A DNA stretch of 64,000 bases from the NCBI GenBank assembly GCA_011523945.1, contig WTFU01000102.1, positions 1 through 64,000 of the forward strand. The letters are read 5' to 3'. Numbering within the stretch: position 1 is the first letter of the stretch; each line of letters begins with the position of its first letter. The notes beneath the pieces are model-generated. The model was given only the letters and a program-made list of their open reading frames with translations. It searched no databases and was not told the DNA's origin. The position numbers and the translations under genes are program-made. Source of the stretch: Mariniblastus sp. Lineage in GTDB: Bacteria > Planctomycetota > Planctomycetia > Pirellulales > Pirellulaceae. Positions 44,471-52,731 of the stretch are shown piece after piece.

Positions 44471-45516
44471 TGAGTCTCAAGCGAATTACGACCGGGCAAG
44501 ATTCTTTTTTGGATATTGTCGCGAACTTAGTTGGAATTCTTATCATTTTAGTGGTGGTTGTTGGCGCACAGGCGTCAGCATCTTGGGTTCATTCTACTCC
44601 CAATGAAGATCTTTCAGCTGAAATTGAAAATCTCAAAGCAACTCAAGCGAGTTTAGGTGAGACAGTCAAAAAAATTCAGTTGGATAACGAGGCATTGGGG
44701 GAACAGCAGGCAAAGGAGAACAGGTTAGCTGCAGCTTTAGCCGACGAACGACATGAGGCTCTGATTCGGCTCGAGTTACTTCAGCAAAAGCTAGATGCGG
44801 TCAAAAAAAATCGGATAGAAAAAATAGCGGAAATTGATGCAGCGGCGGCCATTGAGTTTGAAAAGAAAGAAGCTTTTGAAACTCAGCAGCAGAAATTAAT
44901 GGACGAGTTAGCGGAGCTGGATCGAGAGTCGAAAGCTATTTCTTTTAGCAATGAGCCGGTGACCGAGGTTATCAAGCACTTTCCCAATCCGATTGCCAAA
45001 ACGGTTTTTTCAGATGAAATTCATTTTTGTTTAAACAACGGTCGTCTTTCCTATGTTCCGATGAGTGAGTTGATATCACTCATGAAGTCTGAGTGGAAGC
45101 TGAATGCGGAAAAGTTGAGTCGAGCCGAACAGACGATCGAAGTGGTGGGGCCAGTAAACGATTACCGAATGCAATATGAATTGGTCGTGAAGACAAATTA
45201 CGACCGAATGGGAGGTGGCATGAATGCCCAAAAAACAGTTAGTTTTCAGGGGTTTAGGATGCTTCCCACGAGTCCGCTTATCGGAGAAACCATTGAGGTG
45301 GCTCTTCGGGAGAATTCAGATTTTCAGAAGAGGCTGTCTGGTTTCGAACCCGGGAAAACAACAATTTCGATATGGGTCTATCCGAATGATTTTGAGTCGC
45401 ACGGAGTACTCAAGAATTGGATCTACGAGAATGGTTTTCAAATGGCGAGTTGGCCTCTTGGTCACGGTAAGAGGATCTCGGGTGGCCCCTCCGGTTTCAA
45501 AACCTCCGCACAGTGA
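44470..45516 (+). CDS. TolR/ExbD-like protein 2 with conserved membrane Asp
   Basis: A 348-residue bitopic protein. The N-terminal helix (DSFLDIVANLVGILIILVVVV, about 11-32) carries Asp15 at the TolR/ExbD/MotB position (FLDIV against LLDVL). A coiled coil (about 45-155) and a C-terminal alpha/beta domain (about 165-345) follow, with EIHFCLNNGRLSYVPM resembling IFIECLKDEIVLQPSG of the preceding protein, so the two downstream proteins look like diverged paralogues. The start overlaps the preceding stop by one base (TAATG). The likely role is the stator partner of the channel protein at 41280. Confidence 0.78.
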   Translation: MSLKRITTGQDSFLDIVANLVGILIILVVVVGAQASASWVHSTPNEDLSAEIENLKATQASLGETVKKIQLDNEALGEQQAKENRLAAALADERHEALIRLELLQQKLDAVKKNRIEKIAEIDAAAAIEFEKKEAFETQQQKLMDELAELDRESKAISFSNEPVTEVIKHFPNPIAKTVFSDEIHFCLNNGRLSYVPMSELISLMKSEWKLNAEKLSRAEQTIEVVGPVNDYRMQYELVVKTNYDRMGGGMNAQKTVSFQGFRMLPTSPLIGETIEVALRENSDFQKRLSGFEPGKTTISIWVYPNDFESHGVLKNWIYENGFQMASWPLGHGKRISGGPSGFKTSAQ

Positions 45517-45697
45517 GCGACAGGTGTCATGCTCTCTCCATCGTTTGCACTTGGGCCTTGGTTGAAGTAATTTAATGTCAAACGGCCTGGTTCCCGCTTT
45601 GAGATGAAGTGCATCATCACTTTGATTTTTAGAGTGAGTGAAGATGCGTGGCGGGCTGATTTAGGCCATTCAATGACCTGTTGTTAGAAACCCGCTC

Positions 45698-46156
45698 ATG
45701 GCGCGAAAAAATCCTCGGCGTAATATTGCGAGAATTGAAGTGCCCGGAGAGGGCCGGAAGATTTATGGAGGCTGGGTAGTTCGTATTCAACGGCGAGGCG
45801 AGCGTTTTTCCAAGTACTTTTCAGATCTTAGTCACGGTGGGAAACGGTTGGCATTGCAGGCCGCAAAATTGTTTCGCGACGAAATTGACCAAAGCCATAA
45901 ACGTTATTCGGTGAAGGATTTGTCGGCCAAGCCTTCGGTTCGAAATCGCTCTGGCCAGGTCGGGCTTCGCCTTCACGAGCAAACCGACCGCCGCGGTGAG
46001 TTCGATTATTCTTATTGGTATTGGATTGCGCAGTGGACCGATGGGCACGGTCGGCGACGGACTCGTTCTTTTTCAATTCATAAGCATGGAGAAGAAGAGG
46101 CCTACCGCCTTGCCTTTGAGGCCCGGAATCAAGGGATTAAACAGGCGAAGCGTTGA
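45698..46156 (+). CDS. Tandem AP2-like DNA-binding protein
   Basis: A basic 152-residue protein made of two AP2/ERF-like three-strand-plus-helix units: residues about 22-65 (GGWVVRIQRRGERFSKYFSD, then AAKLFRDEI) and about 105-150 (YWYWIAQWTDGHGRRRTRSFSIHKHGEEEAYRLAFEARNQ). In bacteria AP2 domains usually occur attached to homing HNH endonucleases or phage integrases; no nuclease motif is present here. It could be a DNA-binding regulator or a remnant of such an element. It lies 181 bases after the stator-like trio on the same strand, without clear coupling. Confidence 0.7.
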   Translation: MARKNPRRNIARIEVPGEGRKIYGGWVVRIQRRGERFSKYFSDLSHGGKRLALQAAKLFRDEIDQSHKRYSVKDLSAKPSVRNRSGQVGLRLHEQTDRRGEFDYSYWYWIAQWTDGHGRRRTRSFSIHKHGEEEAYRLAFEARNQGIKQAKR

Positions 46157-46216
46157 CTGAGACGCTCAAGTTGTCAGCTGTTGTCATTCTAAATTTCACG
46201 CTGAATCATGGCGTCG

Positions 46217-46504
46217 CTACCACTCAATTCTGACTGGTTCTCCAACGTTGATCCCCAACATTTCGCTCAGACTAATTCCGACGATTCCGACCTCGAGGAA
46301 CCCTGAGTTACTTAACTTTGCGACCATCGTGGCTGCCGGTTGATCATGAGGATCAGGGTAGAGACCAATCGTTTCATGCCCCCCAAAAATAATTCGGACT
46401 GATTCGTCTCTGGGGACATTTGTGATTTGTTCAATTGAGATATCAGTCACCAAGTCTCCGCCCGCGTTCACTGAGGCGACGTGTCCTTCAATTAAATTCG
46501 ACAA
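46217..46504 (-). CDS. Stand-alone SAM hydroxide adenosyltransferase C-terminal-like domain
   Basis: A 95-residue cytoplasmic protein. HVASVNAGGDLVTDI and GFLEVGIVGISLSEMLGINVGEPVRIEW match the C-terminal beta-barrel domain of DUF62/SAM hydroxide adenosyltransferases (related to fluorinase and chlorinase), where it normally follows the catalytic N-domain with the conserved Asp. That domain is absent here and nothing upstream encodes it, so the protein cannot cleave SAM by itself. It may bind SAM/adenosine or form mixed complexes. The match is by pattern only. Downstream lies the AP2 gene, convergent. Confidence 0.6.
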   Translation of the reverse strand: MSNLIEGHVASVNAGGDLVTDISIEQITNVPRDESVRIIFGGHETIGLYPDPHDQPAATMVAKLSNSGFLEVGIVGISLSEMLGINVGEPVRIEW

Positions 46505-46722
46505 TGTTATTCTCCGAGGGAGCTGAGAGACATTTATTTTGACCCGAATCTATCACATGCTTGGCGGGTTGGCGATGCAGTGTTTTTAAGTTAACAACAT
46601 AATCAAAAATATTGCAACTTTAAGTTGCGCTAATGTTGCCCGAGCGTTGGGTTTATGGCTGGGTATCTGCGTTTTGAAGAGACTATCTTTACATTTGGAT
46701 GGTGAGTTTGAGAGTGCAGGAA

Positions 46723-48249
46723 CTACGAAGAGATCATTTTTGAGAGCATTTCTTTGATCAATCCCGGGTTGGCGTTAGGATTCAATTTTCTTGCTTGCCC
46801 AATCAGCATCCCGATTGCTTTTGCATTTCCAGATTGAATTTGTTCAATTACCTCTTGGTTTTCCGCAATAAGCTTTTCACAAAGAGTGACAAGTTCACGG
46901 TTGTCTACGGGTTTAATGCCTAATCGTTTAATGGCTTCCTGAGACGAAATGCAATGTTCAACCATCTCATTGAGTACTTCTTTACCGCGAGTCTGGTCGA
47001 GCGTTCCCGCAATCACTAATTTTAATAATTCGGTAAATTGCTGGGGAGAAACTGGGTATTGGTCGATTGTTTGATTTGATTCATTGAGTTGCCTTAGAAC
47101 TTCTTGGCCGATCCAATTGTTTGCGATTCTACTATTCTCGCAACCGTCGGCGACCTCTAAAAAGTAATTCACCACTCCCCTGCCCTGAGAAACCATGACG
47201 GTTGCATCTGCGGATTTTAAATTGTATCGCTCGATCAGTAATTTTCGTAAATCGGATGGCAAAGACCCGAGTTGCGATTTAATTTGTTGAATTTGAACTT
47301 CTTCAATTTTCACCGCAATCAAATCTGGATCGGGGAAATATCGATAATCAGCTGAATCCTCTTTCTCTCGTTGAAGCGTCGTCGACTGGGTATGGTCGTT
47401 CCAACCACGGGTTTGTTTGGGAGCATCCGCAATAGTGAAGCCGTTTTCCTGCCAAGCTTCGAATTGCCGTTGAGCTTCATGGGTGATTGATCGTTCAACT
47501 GCCCGAAAACTGTTGAGGTTTTTAATCTCTACGATCGGAGTTGCAATTTTCTCTTCTCCAAACGGGATATGCAGGTTGACGTTTGCGTCGCAACGCAAAT
47601 TGCCCTGCTGCATGTTGCAGTCAGAGACGTCGATGTAATTTAAGATAAGTTTCAGCTCTGAGAGAAATGACTTCGCCTCAGCAGCGCTTCGAAGGTCAGG
47701 TTGGGTAACAATTTCAAGAAGTGGAGTGCCGGTTCGGTTGAGATCAATTTTTGAGTTCTGCCCGCGATTGGATTCGTCGTGAATACTTTTTCCCGCATCT
47801 TCTTCGAGATGGGCTCGTTCGATACGAATTCGCCTCGGTTGGCTTGAATTCTCGACGGCTTCAATGTCGAGATAGCCAGGTCCACAAATGGGCTGGTCAA
47901 ATTGACTGATTTGATAGCCCTTCGGGAGATCAGGATAGAAATAGTTTTTCCGGTCCCATTTAGTCGATTGAGCGATCTGGCAATTTAGTGAGAGTCCTGC
48001 CCGAATTGAAAGTTCCAAAGCATGTTGGTTGATGACTGGAAGGGAACCGGGCATCCCGGTACAAACCACACAGGTTTGTGAATTAGCAGCTCCCCCGAAT
48101 CGTGTCGAGCAACCGCAGAATAATTTAGAATCGGTGTCGAGCTGTACGTGGACTTCGAGGCCAATGATAATTTCGGACTGGTCAAATCGTACAACGCGTC
48201 GGTTGGTTGATTGAGGGTTGGAAGCGTGATTCACGACTGAGTCCTCCAT
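46723..48249 (-). CDS. gatB: Asp/Glu-tRNA amidotransferase subunit B
   Basis: GatB activates the misacylated Glu-tRNA(Gln) or Asp-tRNA(Asn) for amidation in the GatCAB complex. The 508 residues have the catalytic cradle with IIGLEVHVQLDTDSKLFCGC, CTGMPGSLPVIN, KNYFYPDLPKGYQISQ, and the C-terminal helical plus YqeY/GatB tail domain with LIGQARKLNPNANPGLIKEML. Cysteines in FCGCSTRFGG...CVVC form the expected zinc site. Its start overlaps the gatA stop by 19 bases, a translational coupling. Confidence 0.95.
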   Translation of the reverse strand: MEDSVVNHASNPQSTNRRVVRFDQSEIIIGLEVHVQLDTDSKLFCGCSTRFGGAANSQTCVVCTGMPGSLPVINQHALELSIRAGLSLNCQIAQSTKWDRKNYFYPDLPKGYQISQFDQPICGPGYLDIEAVENSSQPRRIRIERAHLEEDAGKSIHDESNRGQNSKIDLNRTGTPLLEIVTQPDLRSAAEAKSFLSELKLILNYIDVSDCNMQQGNLRCDANVNLHIPFGEEKIATPIVEIKNLNSFRAVERSITHEAQRQFEAWQENGFTIADAPKQTRGWNDHTQSTTLQREKEDSADYRYFPDPDLIAVKIEEVQIQQIKSQLGSLPSDLRKLLIERYNLKSADATVMVSQGRGVVNYFLEVADGCENSRIANNWIGQEVLRQLNESNQTIDQYPVSPQQFTELLKLVIAGTLDQTRGKEVLNEMVEHCISSQEAIKRLGIKPVDNRELVTLCEKLIAENQEVIEQIQSGNAKAIGMLIGQARKLNPNANPGLIKEMLSKMISS

Positions 48250-49703
48250 GGTTCGGAGGGATTCGCCGTATGCCAGGATGTTGCGATTTGGAATTGATGA
48301 GCGGCTTGTAGCAGAGAACTTTCCTCGTATGCCCTGCCCTGTAACTGGAGGCCAATTGGTAGTCCATTGCTCGATGGTTCGACAGGAACCGAAATAGCTG
48401 GAATTCCAGCTAGATTGGCTGAGACGGTATAAATATCTGCAAGATACATTGCGAGAGGATCCTGAGTGTGCTGCCCCAACTTAAATGCCGTAGTTGGCGT
48501 TGTTGGGCCTAAAATCAGGTCAACCTTTTGAAAGGCTTCGTCGTAGTCTTGTTTAATCATACGGCGAACTTTCGATGCCTTTAAATAGTAGGCTTCATAA
48601 TAGCCAGAGCTGAGGGCGTAGGTTCCCAGCATAATCCGTTGTTTAACTTCATCGCCAAACCCTTGCCCCCGAGTATTTCGGTACATCTCCTCCAAGTCAT
48701 CGGCTTGTGCCCGAAAGGTGTAACGGACGCCATCGTAGCGTGCGAGATTGCTTGAAGCTTCGCATGGCGCGATGATGTAATAGGCTGCAATAGCCGACTT
48801 TGTGTGCGGCATCTCAATTTCTTCAATGTTTGCCCCGAGTTGTTTGAACACGGAAATGGAATCGGTGATCTTTGTGTTGACTTCTGAATCAAGCCCTTCG
48901 TCCAAATGTTCGCGAACGACTCCAATGCGTAATCCACTTAATGGTGATTCAAGGCTTTTGAGAAAATCCGCGACTTGTATTTTGGATGAGGTTGAGTCAC
49001 GTGGATCGAATCCTGCGATGACGGACATGAGCAATGCTGATTCTTTCGCGGTCCGTGTCATTGGGCCGATTTGATCGAGGCTACTTGCAAAGGCAATCAA
49101 TCCGTACCGACTGACACTTCCGTAAGTAGGCTTTAGCCCGGTGATTCCGCAGAACGAAGCTGGTTGACGAATAGAACCTCCCGTGTCTGAACCAATCGCG
49201 ACGGGCGCTAACCGACCAGCAACACAGGCCGCTGAGCCGCCGCTTGAGCCTCCGGGAACCCGATTGGTTGCCCATGGATTTGCGGTGGGACCAAAAAATG
49301 AATTCTCGGTCGAGCTGCCCATTGCAAACTCGTCCATATTTGTTTTGCCGATAATGACTGCGCCGGCTGACTTTAGTTTTTCGACAATCGTAGCATCATA
49401 GGGAGGCGAAAATTTTTCCAGCATTTTCGACCCTGCGGTGGTCGGTTGCCCGGCAACGCAAATCCCGTCTTTGATGGCTATTGGTAGACCTGCAAGACAG
49501 CCTAAGGGCTTTCCCGCCTTTCTAAGTTGGTCGATTGATTCGGCTTGCTCAACCGCTGATTCAGAGATGCTGATGAATGCATTCAGATCTCCATTGTGAG
49601 ATTGAATGCGATCGAGAAAATGCTGAACACAGTCCGTCGCTGTGACTTCTCCAGTGTTGAGTTTGTCGACGATTACGTCAGCGTTCAATGCTGAGAGTGT
49701 CAT
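48231..49703 (-). CDS. gatA: Asp/Glu-tRNA amidotransferase subunit A
   Basis: GatA hydrolyses glutamine to provide ammonia to GatB. The 490 residues belong to the amidase signature family with the Ser-cisSer-Lys triad: Lys78 in IAIKDGI, Ser154 in PGGSSGGSAA and Ser178 in GSDTGGSIRQPA, matching the usual numbering. It lies between gatC (37 bases upstream) and gatB. Confidence 0.95.
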   Translation of the reverse strand: MTLSALNADVIVDKLNTGEVTATDCVQHFLDRIQSHNGDLNAFISISESAVEQAESIDQLRKAGKPLGCLAGLPIAIKDGICVAGQPTTAGSKMLEKFSPPYDATIVEKLKSAGAVIIGKTNMDEFAMGSSTENSFFGPTANPWATNRVPGGSSGGSAACVAGRLAPVAIGSDTGGSIRQPASFCGITGLKPTYGSVSRYGLIAFASSLDQIGPMTRTAKESALLMSVIAGFDPRDSTSSKIQVADFLKSLESPLSGLRIGVVREHLDEGLDSEVNTKITDSISVFKQLGANIEEIEMPHTKSAIAAYYIIAPCEASSNLARYDGVRYTFRAQADDLEEMYRNTRGQGFGDEVKQRIMLGTYALSSGYYEAYYLKASKVRRMIKQDYDEAFQKVDLILGPTTPTTAFKLGQHTQDPLAMYLADIYTVSANLAGIPAISVPVEPSSNGLPIGLQLQGRAYEESSLLQAAHQFQIATSWHTANPSEPWRTQS

Positions 49704-49740
49704 GTGTTCGTCCAGTTAATTGGAAAATCCGAGTTTAAAA

Positions 49741-50064
49741 TTACGAATCCGTGTTTCGAAAAACGGGGGGAACGAGATAGAATTCTCCATCCGATTCAGG
49801 GGCATTGTCCAGGATTTTCTCGCGGGAGACACTCGGTGTTAGTTGGTCTTCTCGAATGGCATTCACCGATTCGATGGCTCCAAAAAAAGGAGAGACATCT
49901 TCAGAAATTTCAACCTGCTCTAACTGGCTGACGAAGTCGAGTATCTGTTCCAGCTTGTTCCCCGATGATTCCAATTGCTGTTGGTCGAGGTGTATCCGTG
50001 CAAGTTTCGCGATTCGGTTGACGATTGGTTGCTCAGCGATTGGTTGCTCAGGTGAATTTGACAT
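49741..50064 (-). CDS. gatC: Asp/Glu-tRNA amidotransferase subunit C
   Basis: A 107-residue small helical subunit that wraps GatA and GatB. IVNRIAKLARIHLDQQQLE and the tail ILDNAPESDGEFYLVPPVF are the GatC signatures. ATG at 50064 was chosen; an in-frame GTG at 50076 would add four residues. A 15-bp tandem repeat just after the start (50023-50051) duplicates EQPI, so the N-terminus is slightly longer than usual. It is first in the gatC-gatA-gatB order. Confidence 0.92.
   Translation of the reverse strand: MSNSPEQPIAEQPIVNRIAKLARIHLDQQQLESSGNKLEQILDFVSQLEQVEISEDVSPFFGAIESVNAIREDQLTPSVSREKILDNAPESDGEFYLVPPVFRNTDS
50023..50051. repeat. 15-bp tandem repeat in the 5' end of gatC
   Basis: GATTGGTTGCTCAG occurs twice, one base apart (50023-50036 and 50038-50051), encoding a repeated EQPI. 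It is in frame, so it is tolerated; replication slippage is the likely origin. Confidence 0.8.
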
Positions 50065-50257
50065 GAGAGATTCCACGGGACCAAAGGACAGCTTGTTATC
50101 AGCCCGTTAGCAGCTTCGAGGTTGGAAAACAGCTGCGGGAGCGCCTTAACGACACTCAGCATAACGTTTCGACCTGACTAGCAAAACTAGGTTCGCGGAC
50201 AAGTGATCGCGCAGGGCTGCACAGAATCTCGCTGAAACGCCTTAAACCAGAGCGCAA

Positions 50258-50518
50258 CTACGAAGGTAATTTGAATGGTTTTTGCTTGACGGCTTTTCGA
50301 ATTGCTCCGCTGCGGATGCACTGAACGCAAACTTTCATAGTTTTCGTTCCGCCGCCGGGAAGCGCGGTTCGGACTTTTTGCAGGTTGGGGCGAAATTGTC
50401 GACGGGTAATTCCAGTCTTTTTCGTTCCGACACCACCGAGATACTTGGCTTTACCACGCGTTTCTACACGATTGCCCATTTGAGGGCCTTTTCCACACAC
50501 TTCACAAACGCGAGCCAT
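50258..50518 (-). CDS. rpmB: 50S ribosomal protein L28
   Basis: An 86-residue L28 protein. MARVCEVCGKGPQMGNRV and the zinc knuckle pairs CEVC and CVQC are in place, with the basic middle (KTGITRRQFRPNLQKV) typical of the family. It has its own promoter (50579-50606) and sits between the gat operon and the GIY-YIG gene. Confidence 0.95.
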   Translation of the reverse strand: MARVCEVCGKGPQMGNRVETRGKAKYLGGVGTKKTGITRRQFRPNLQKVRTALPGGGTKTMKVCVQCIRSGAIRKAVKQKPFKLPS

Positions 50519-50578
50519 GACTTTGTCCGTTAAAAATCGATCAATTTTTCAGATTTAGATACAAAAAGTTAGCTACGC

Positions 50579-50606
50579 AGTATAGCAATTCGGCTCGATT
50601 GTTCAA
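50579..50606 (-). promoter_or_regulatory. Promoter of rpmB
   Basis: On the minus strand TTGAAC (50606-50601) and TATACT (50584-50579) are 16 bases apart, with TGC before the -10 box as an extended -10 element. The -10 box is about 60 bases before the rpmB ATG. Sigma-70 type by pattern only. Confidence 0.55.
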
Positions 50607-50631
50607 CGGCATAAATAGCAGTATTTTATTG

Positions 50632-50656
50632 CAAAAACCCCTGTTTTTGGGTTTTT
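50632..50656 (-). terminator. Possible terminator of the Cho-like gene
   Basis: Two alternative short stems, CAAAAAC / GTTTTTG (loop CCCT) or AAAAACCC / GGGTTTTT, lie 42 bases after the stop at 50698. Both are AT-rich with T-runs; on the minus strand the stem ends in TTTTTGC. Weak but well placed. Confidence 0.5.
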
Positions 50657-50697
50657 CGCCATTCATTTGAGCGAACTTCGCTGGATTGGGCTGCGGC

Positions 50698-51900
50698 TTA
50701 GGCGGTTTGCCGAATATCGCCATTTAACCGCCTCTCACAGATATCGACCGCATCGTCAAAGGGAATCAGTGAATTTTTGAGTTGGGGGTGCTTTCTGAAC
50801 CATGCGATCACAATAAGTTGGAGATTCATTTCCATTAAATTATCAGGGATGGGATTTTCGGCGATCGAGACCTCGGTGAGTCGTTTGATTGTTGCAATTG
50901 CACGTTCCTCTGAGTCCGGTGCAACGGCACTTCCAACGAGTTGTCCACCTTTTAAGAAAAGCCATGCTTCGCGGTTTTTTCTGGCTTCAATTGGAAGGAC
51001 TCCGTTGTAAGTCTCTTCAGCATCCCGAAGTGCCGACATCCGCCGATCGAGCCAATTAAGATTCGAGAGATGGTCTCTCAGTATCGCGGCTTTTTCGAAA
51101 GACTTGCTACTGGCGGCAGTCTGCATTTGTTGATCTAAACGGACGAGAATGGAACGATCCTTGCCGAGAATAAATTGACGTGCATTATCAACATTGGTTT
51201 GGTAGATGCGGGAACTGCAGTGCGCGGCGCATGGGCCTGGGCACGTCCCCAGTTCAAAACGAATGCACTGTGCTGTGAGTGGATTATCAAAAAGCGTTAG
51301 TTGATTGTTAAATTTGAATTTGGTTTTATCGGCGCAATCACGGAGTTGAAAACACTGGTTGATTGTTTCGACTGCCGACCGTAAACGTGAAGTGCCTGCG
51401 ATCGGACCGAAGGACGATTCAGATTTTTCCGTAATACGTCTCGTGAAAAATGCGTTGGGTGCCTGCCCTCCGCCAATACAGATAAAGGCCGGTTGCCGCT
51501 TGGTAGGTTGCCCCTGTGTATTGAACTCGGGTCGCCAGCGATAAATGAGTTCTTGTTCTCGAATCAAGGCGAGGAGTTCATTAGAGATCGGTTCCCAGAT
51601 GAGTTTTTTACTGTGTTGCCGAATTCTCTCTGCTTTTTTGTCGGCGGGAGTTTTCGCAAAATAAGAGAGTAGTCGGTTGCGAAGTGATTTTGATTTACCG
51701 ACGTAGCAAAGCTGATCTCGGTCATCGAGCCATCCGTAGACTCCGGGGGTCAACGGACAGTGGTCGCGCAAAAGTGCTCTCGCTTTCATCCTGTCGCAGG
51801 GGATTGGATGCCTTTTAATACGACCTCTGGTTTGCTGAACCAGGACCGACGTCCCAAATCCATTGAAGTTGGGGATTTGATTTTCTATCAGTTTCGGCAC
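50698..51900 (-). CDS. GIY-YIG nuclease of the UvrC/Cho type lacking the C-terminal half
   Basis: A 400-residue protein. Residues about 47-130 are a GIY-YIG domain (GVYGWLDDRDQLCYVGKSKSLRNRLLSYF). Then comes the UvrC-type cysteine region (CIRFELGTCPGPCAAHCSSRIY) and a UVR motif (AASSKSFEKAAILRDHLSNL). The RNase H-like 5'-incision domain and HhH motifs of full UvrC are absent. This matches Cho-like single-incision nucleases, though longer. The start is uncertain: GTG at 51900 has AGAGGA upstream, while ATG at 51789 (MKARALLRDHCP) starts closer to the domain. Confidence 0.78.
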   Translation of the reverse strand: MPKLIENQIPNFNGFGTSVLVQQTRGRIKRHPIPCDRMKARALLRDHCPLTPGVYGWLDDRDQLCYVGKSKSLRNRLLSYFAKTPADKKAERIRQHSKKLIWEPISNELLALIREQELIYRWRPEFNTQGQPTKRQPAFICIGGGQAPNAFFTRRITEKSESSFGPIAGTSRLRSAVETINQCFQLRDCADKTKFKFNNQLTLFDNPLTAQCIRFELGTCPGPCAAHCSSRIYQTNVDNARQFILGKDRSILVRLDQQMQTAASSKSFEKAAILRDHLSNLNWLDRRMSALRDAEETYNGVLPIEARKNREAWLFLKGGQLVGSAVAPDSEERAIATIKRLTEVSIAENPIPDNLMEMNLQLIVIAWFRKHPQLKNSLIPFDDAVDICERRLNGDIRQTA

Positions 51901-52731
51901 GAATCCATCCTCTCTTTGGCAATATGCACACTCCCTGATGCAAACGGACTGCCATAGAAATTAGGATAAAGGATCGCACTACGGAAATAAATAGCTGGAA
52001 GTTTGTCTTTATGATTTGAATAAATTGTTCTTGAAGGCTGGACGTTTCAGCTCTCTATTTCCACGAAGTTTTTAAAAGGTTGATGAGAGGGAGGGCACGC
52101 GATCGCGAGCGATAAATGTATCGAATCTTGCCGGCTTTGGTTTGCCTAGAGCACTCGCGTGGGGAAAGGAAGCCGGTTGACGCACTTGTTTAGATCGTTT
52201 TGTACCCCGAGATGCGAACTATTGGCTTCCCCTTCAAACCTCAGTCTTTCTGTAGACAGAAAATCCGGAACCGTTTTGTTAATTTGTAGCAACGGCGCGG
52301 GTTAACCGATGAACTTACGCCAAATTTTTTACGGTTTGCGATTTGACAAGTCGATAACACTGGTAGATCAAAACGCCGGGAGGGCGAGACACGGACTGTT
52401 TCGCAACCAGGATAGAGTCATAGCATGACGATGGAGCGACATGCTGTGACTTTTTTTATGCGCATTCTGCGATTCCAATCGTTCTTTACCACCAAACGAA
52501 GTTTGTTAGTGATCAAGCATTGGCAATCAGAGCTGTCGGTTGCGGTTGGAATTCTCTCGAATTGCAATGCTAAACCATCTTTTTATGAGTGGTTTTGAAT
52601 CTGGATGGAACTTTTTTGGCGCACAGGTTCGTCACTGCAAGCATGATTTCGCTGGCCGGCAGCAGATATGCTACTCTTTAGTCTTCTTGTTCGTTCGGAA
52701 ACTAGAGTTGGATGTCTTCGATGGAGTTGAC
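51901..52731. other. Long intergenic region before comEC
   Basis: No gene was recognised in about 830 bases. The comEC frame is open from 52540, but residues before 52732 have no membrane helix or family match. A perfect -35-like TTGACA sits at 52343-52348 without a good -10 partner. No RNA family was recognised. Confidence 0.5.

Noticed and set aside
41280-46156. A Zorya defence system
   Set aside because: The MotA-like tail and TolR-like partners recall ZorA/ZorB, but no helicase, nuclease or ZorC/D/E-like gene is present and the AP2 gene is not part of known Zorya types.
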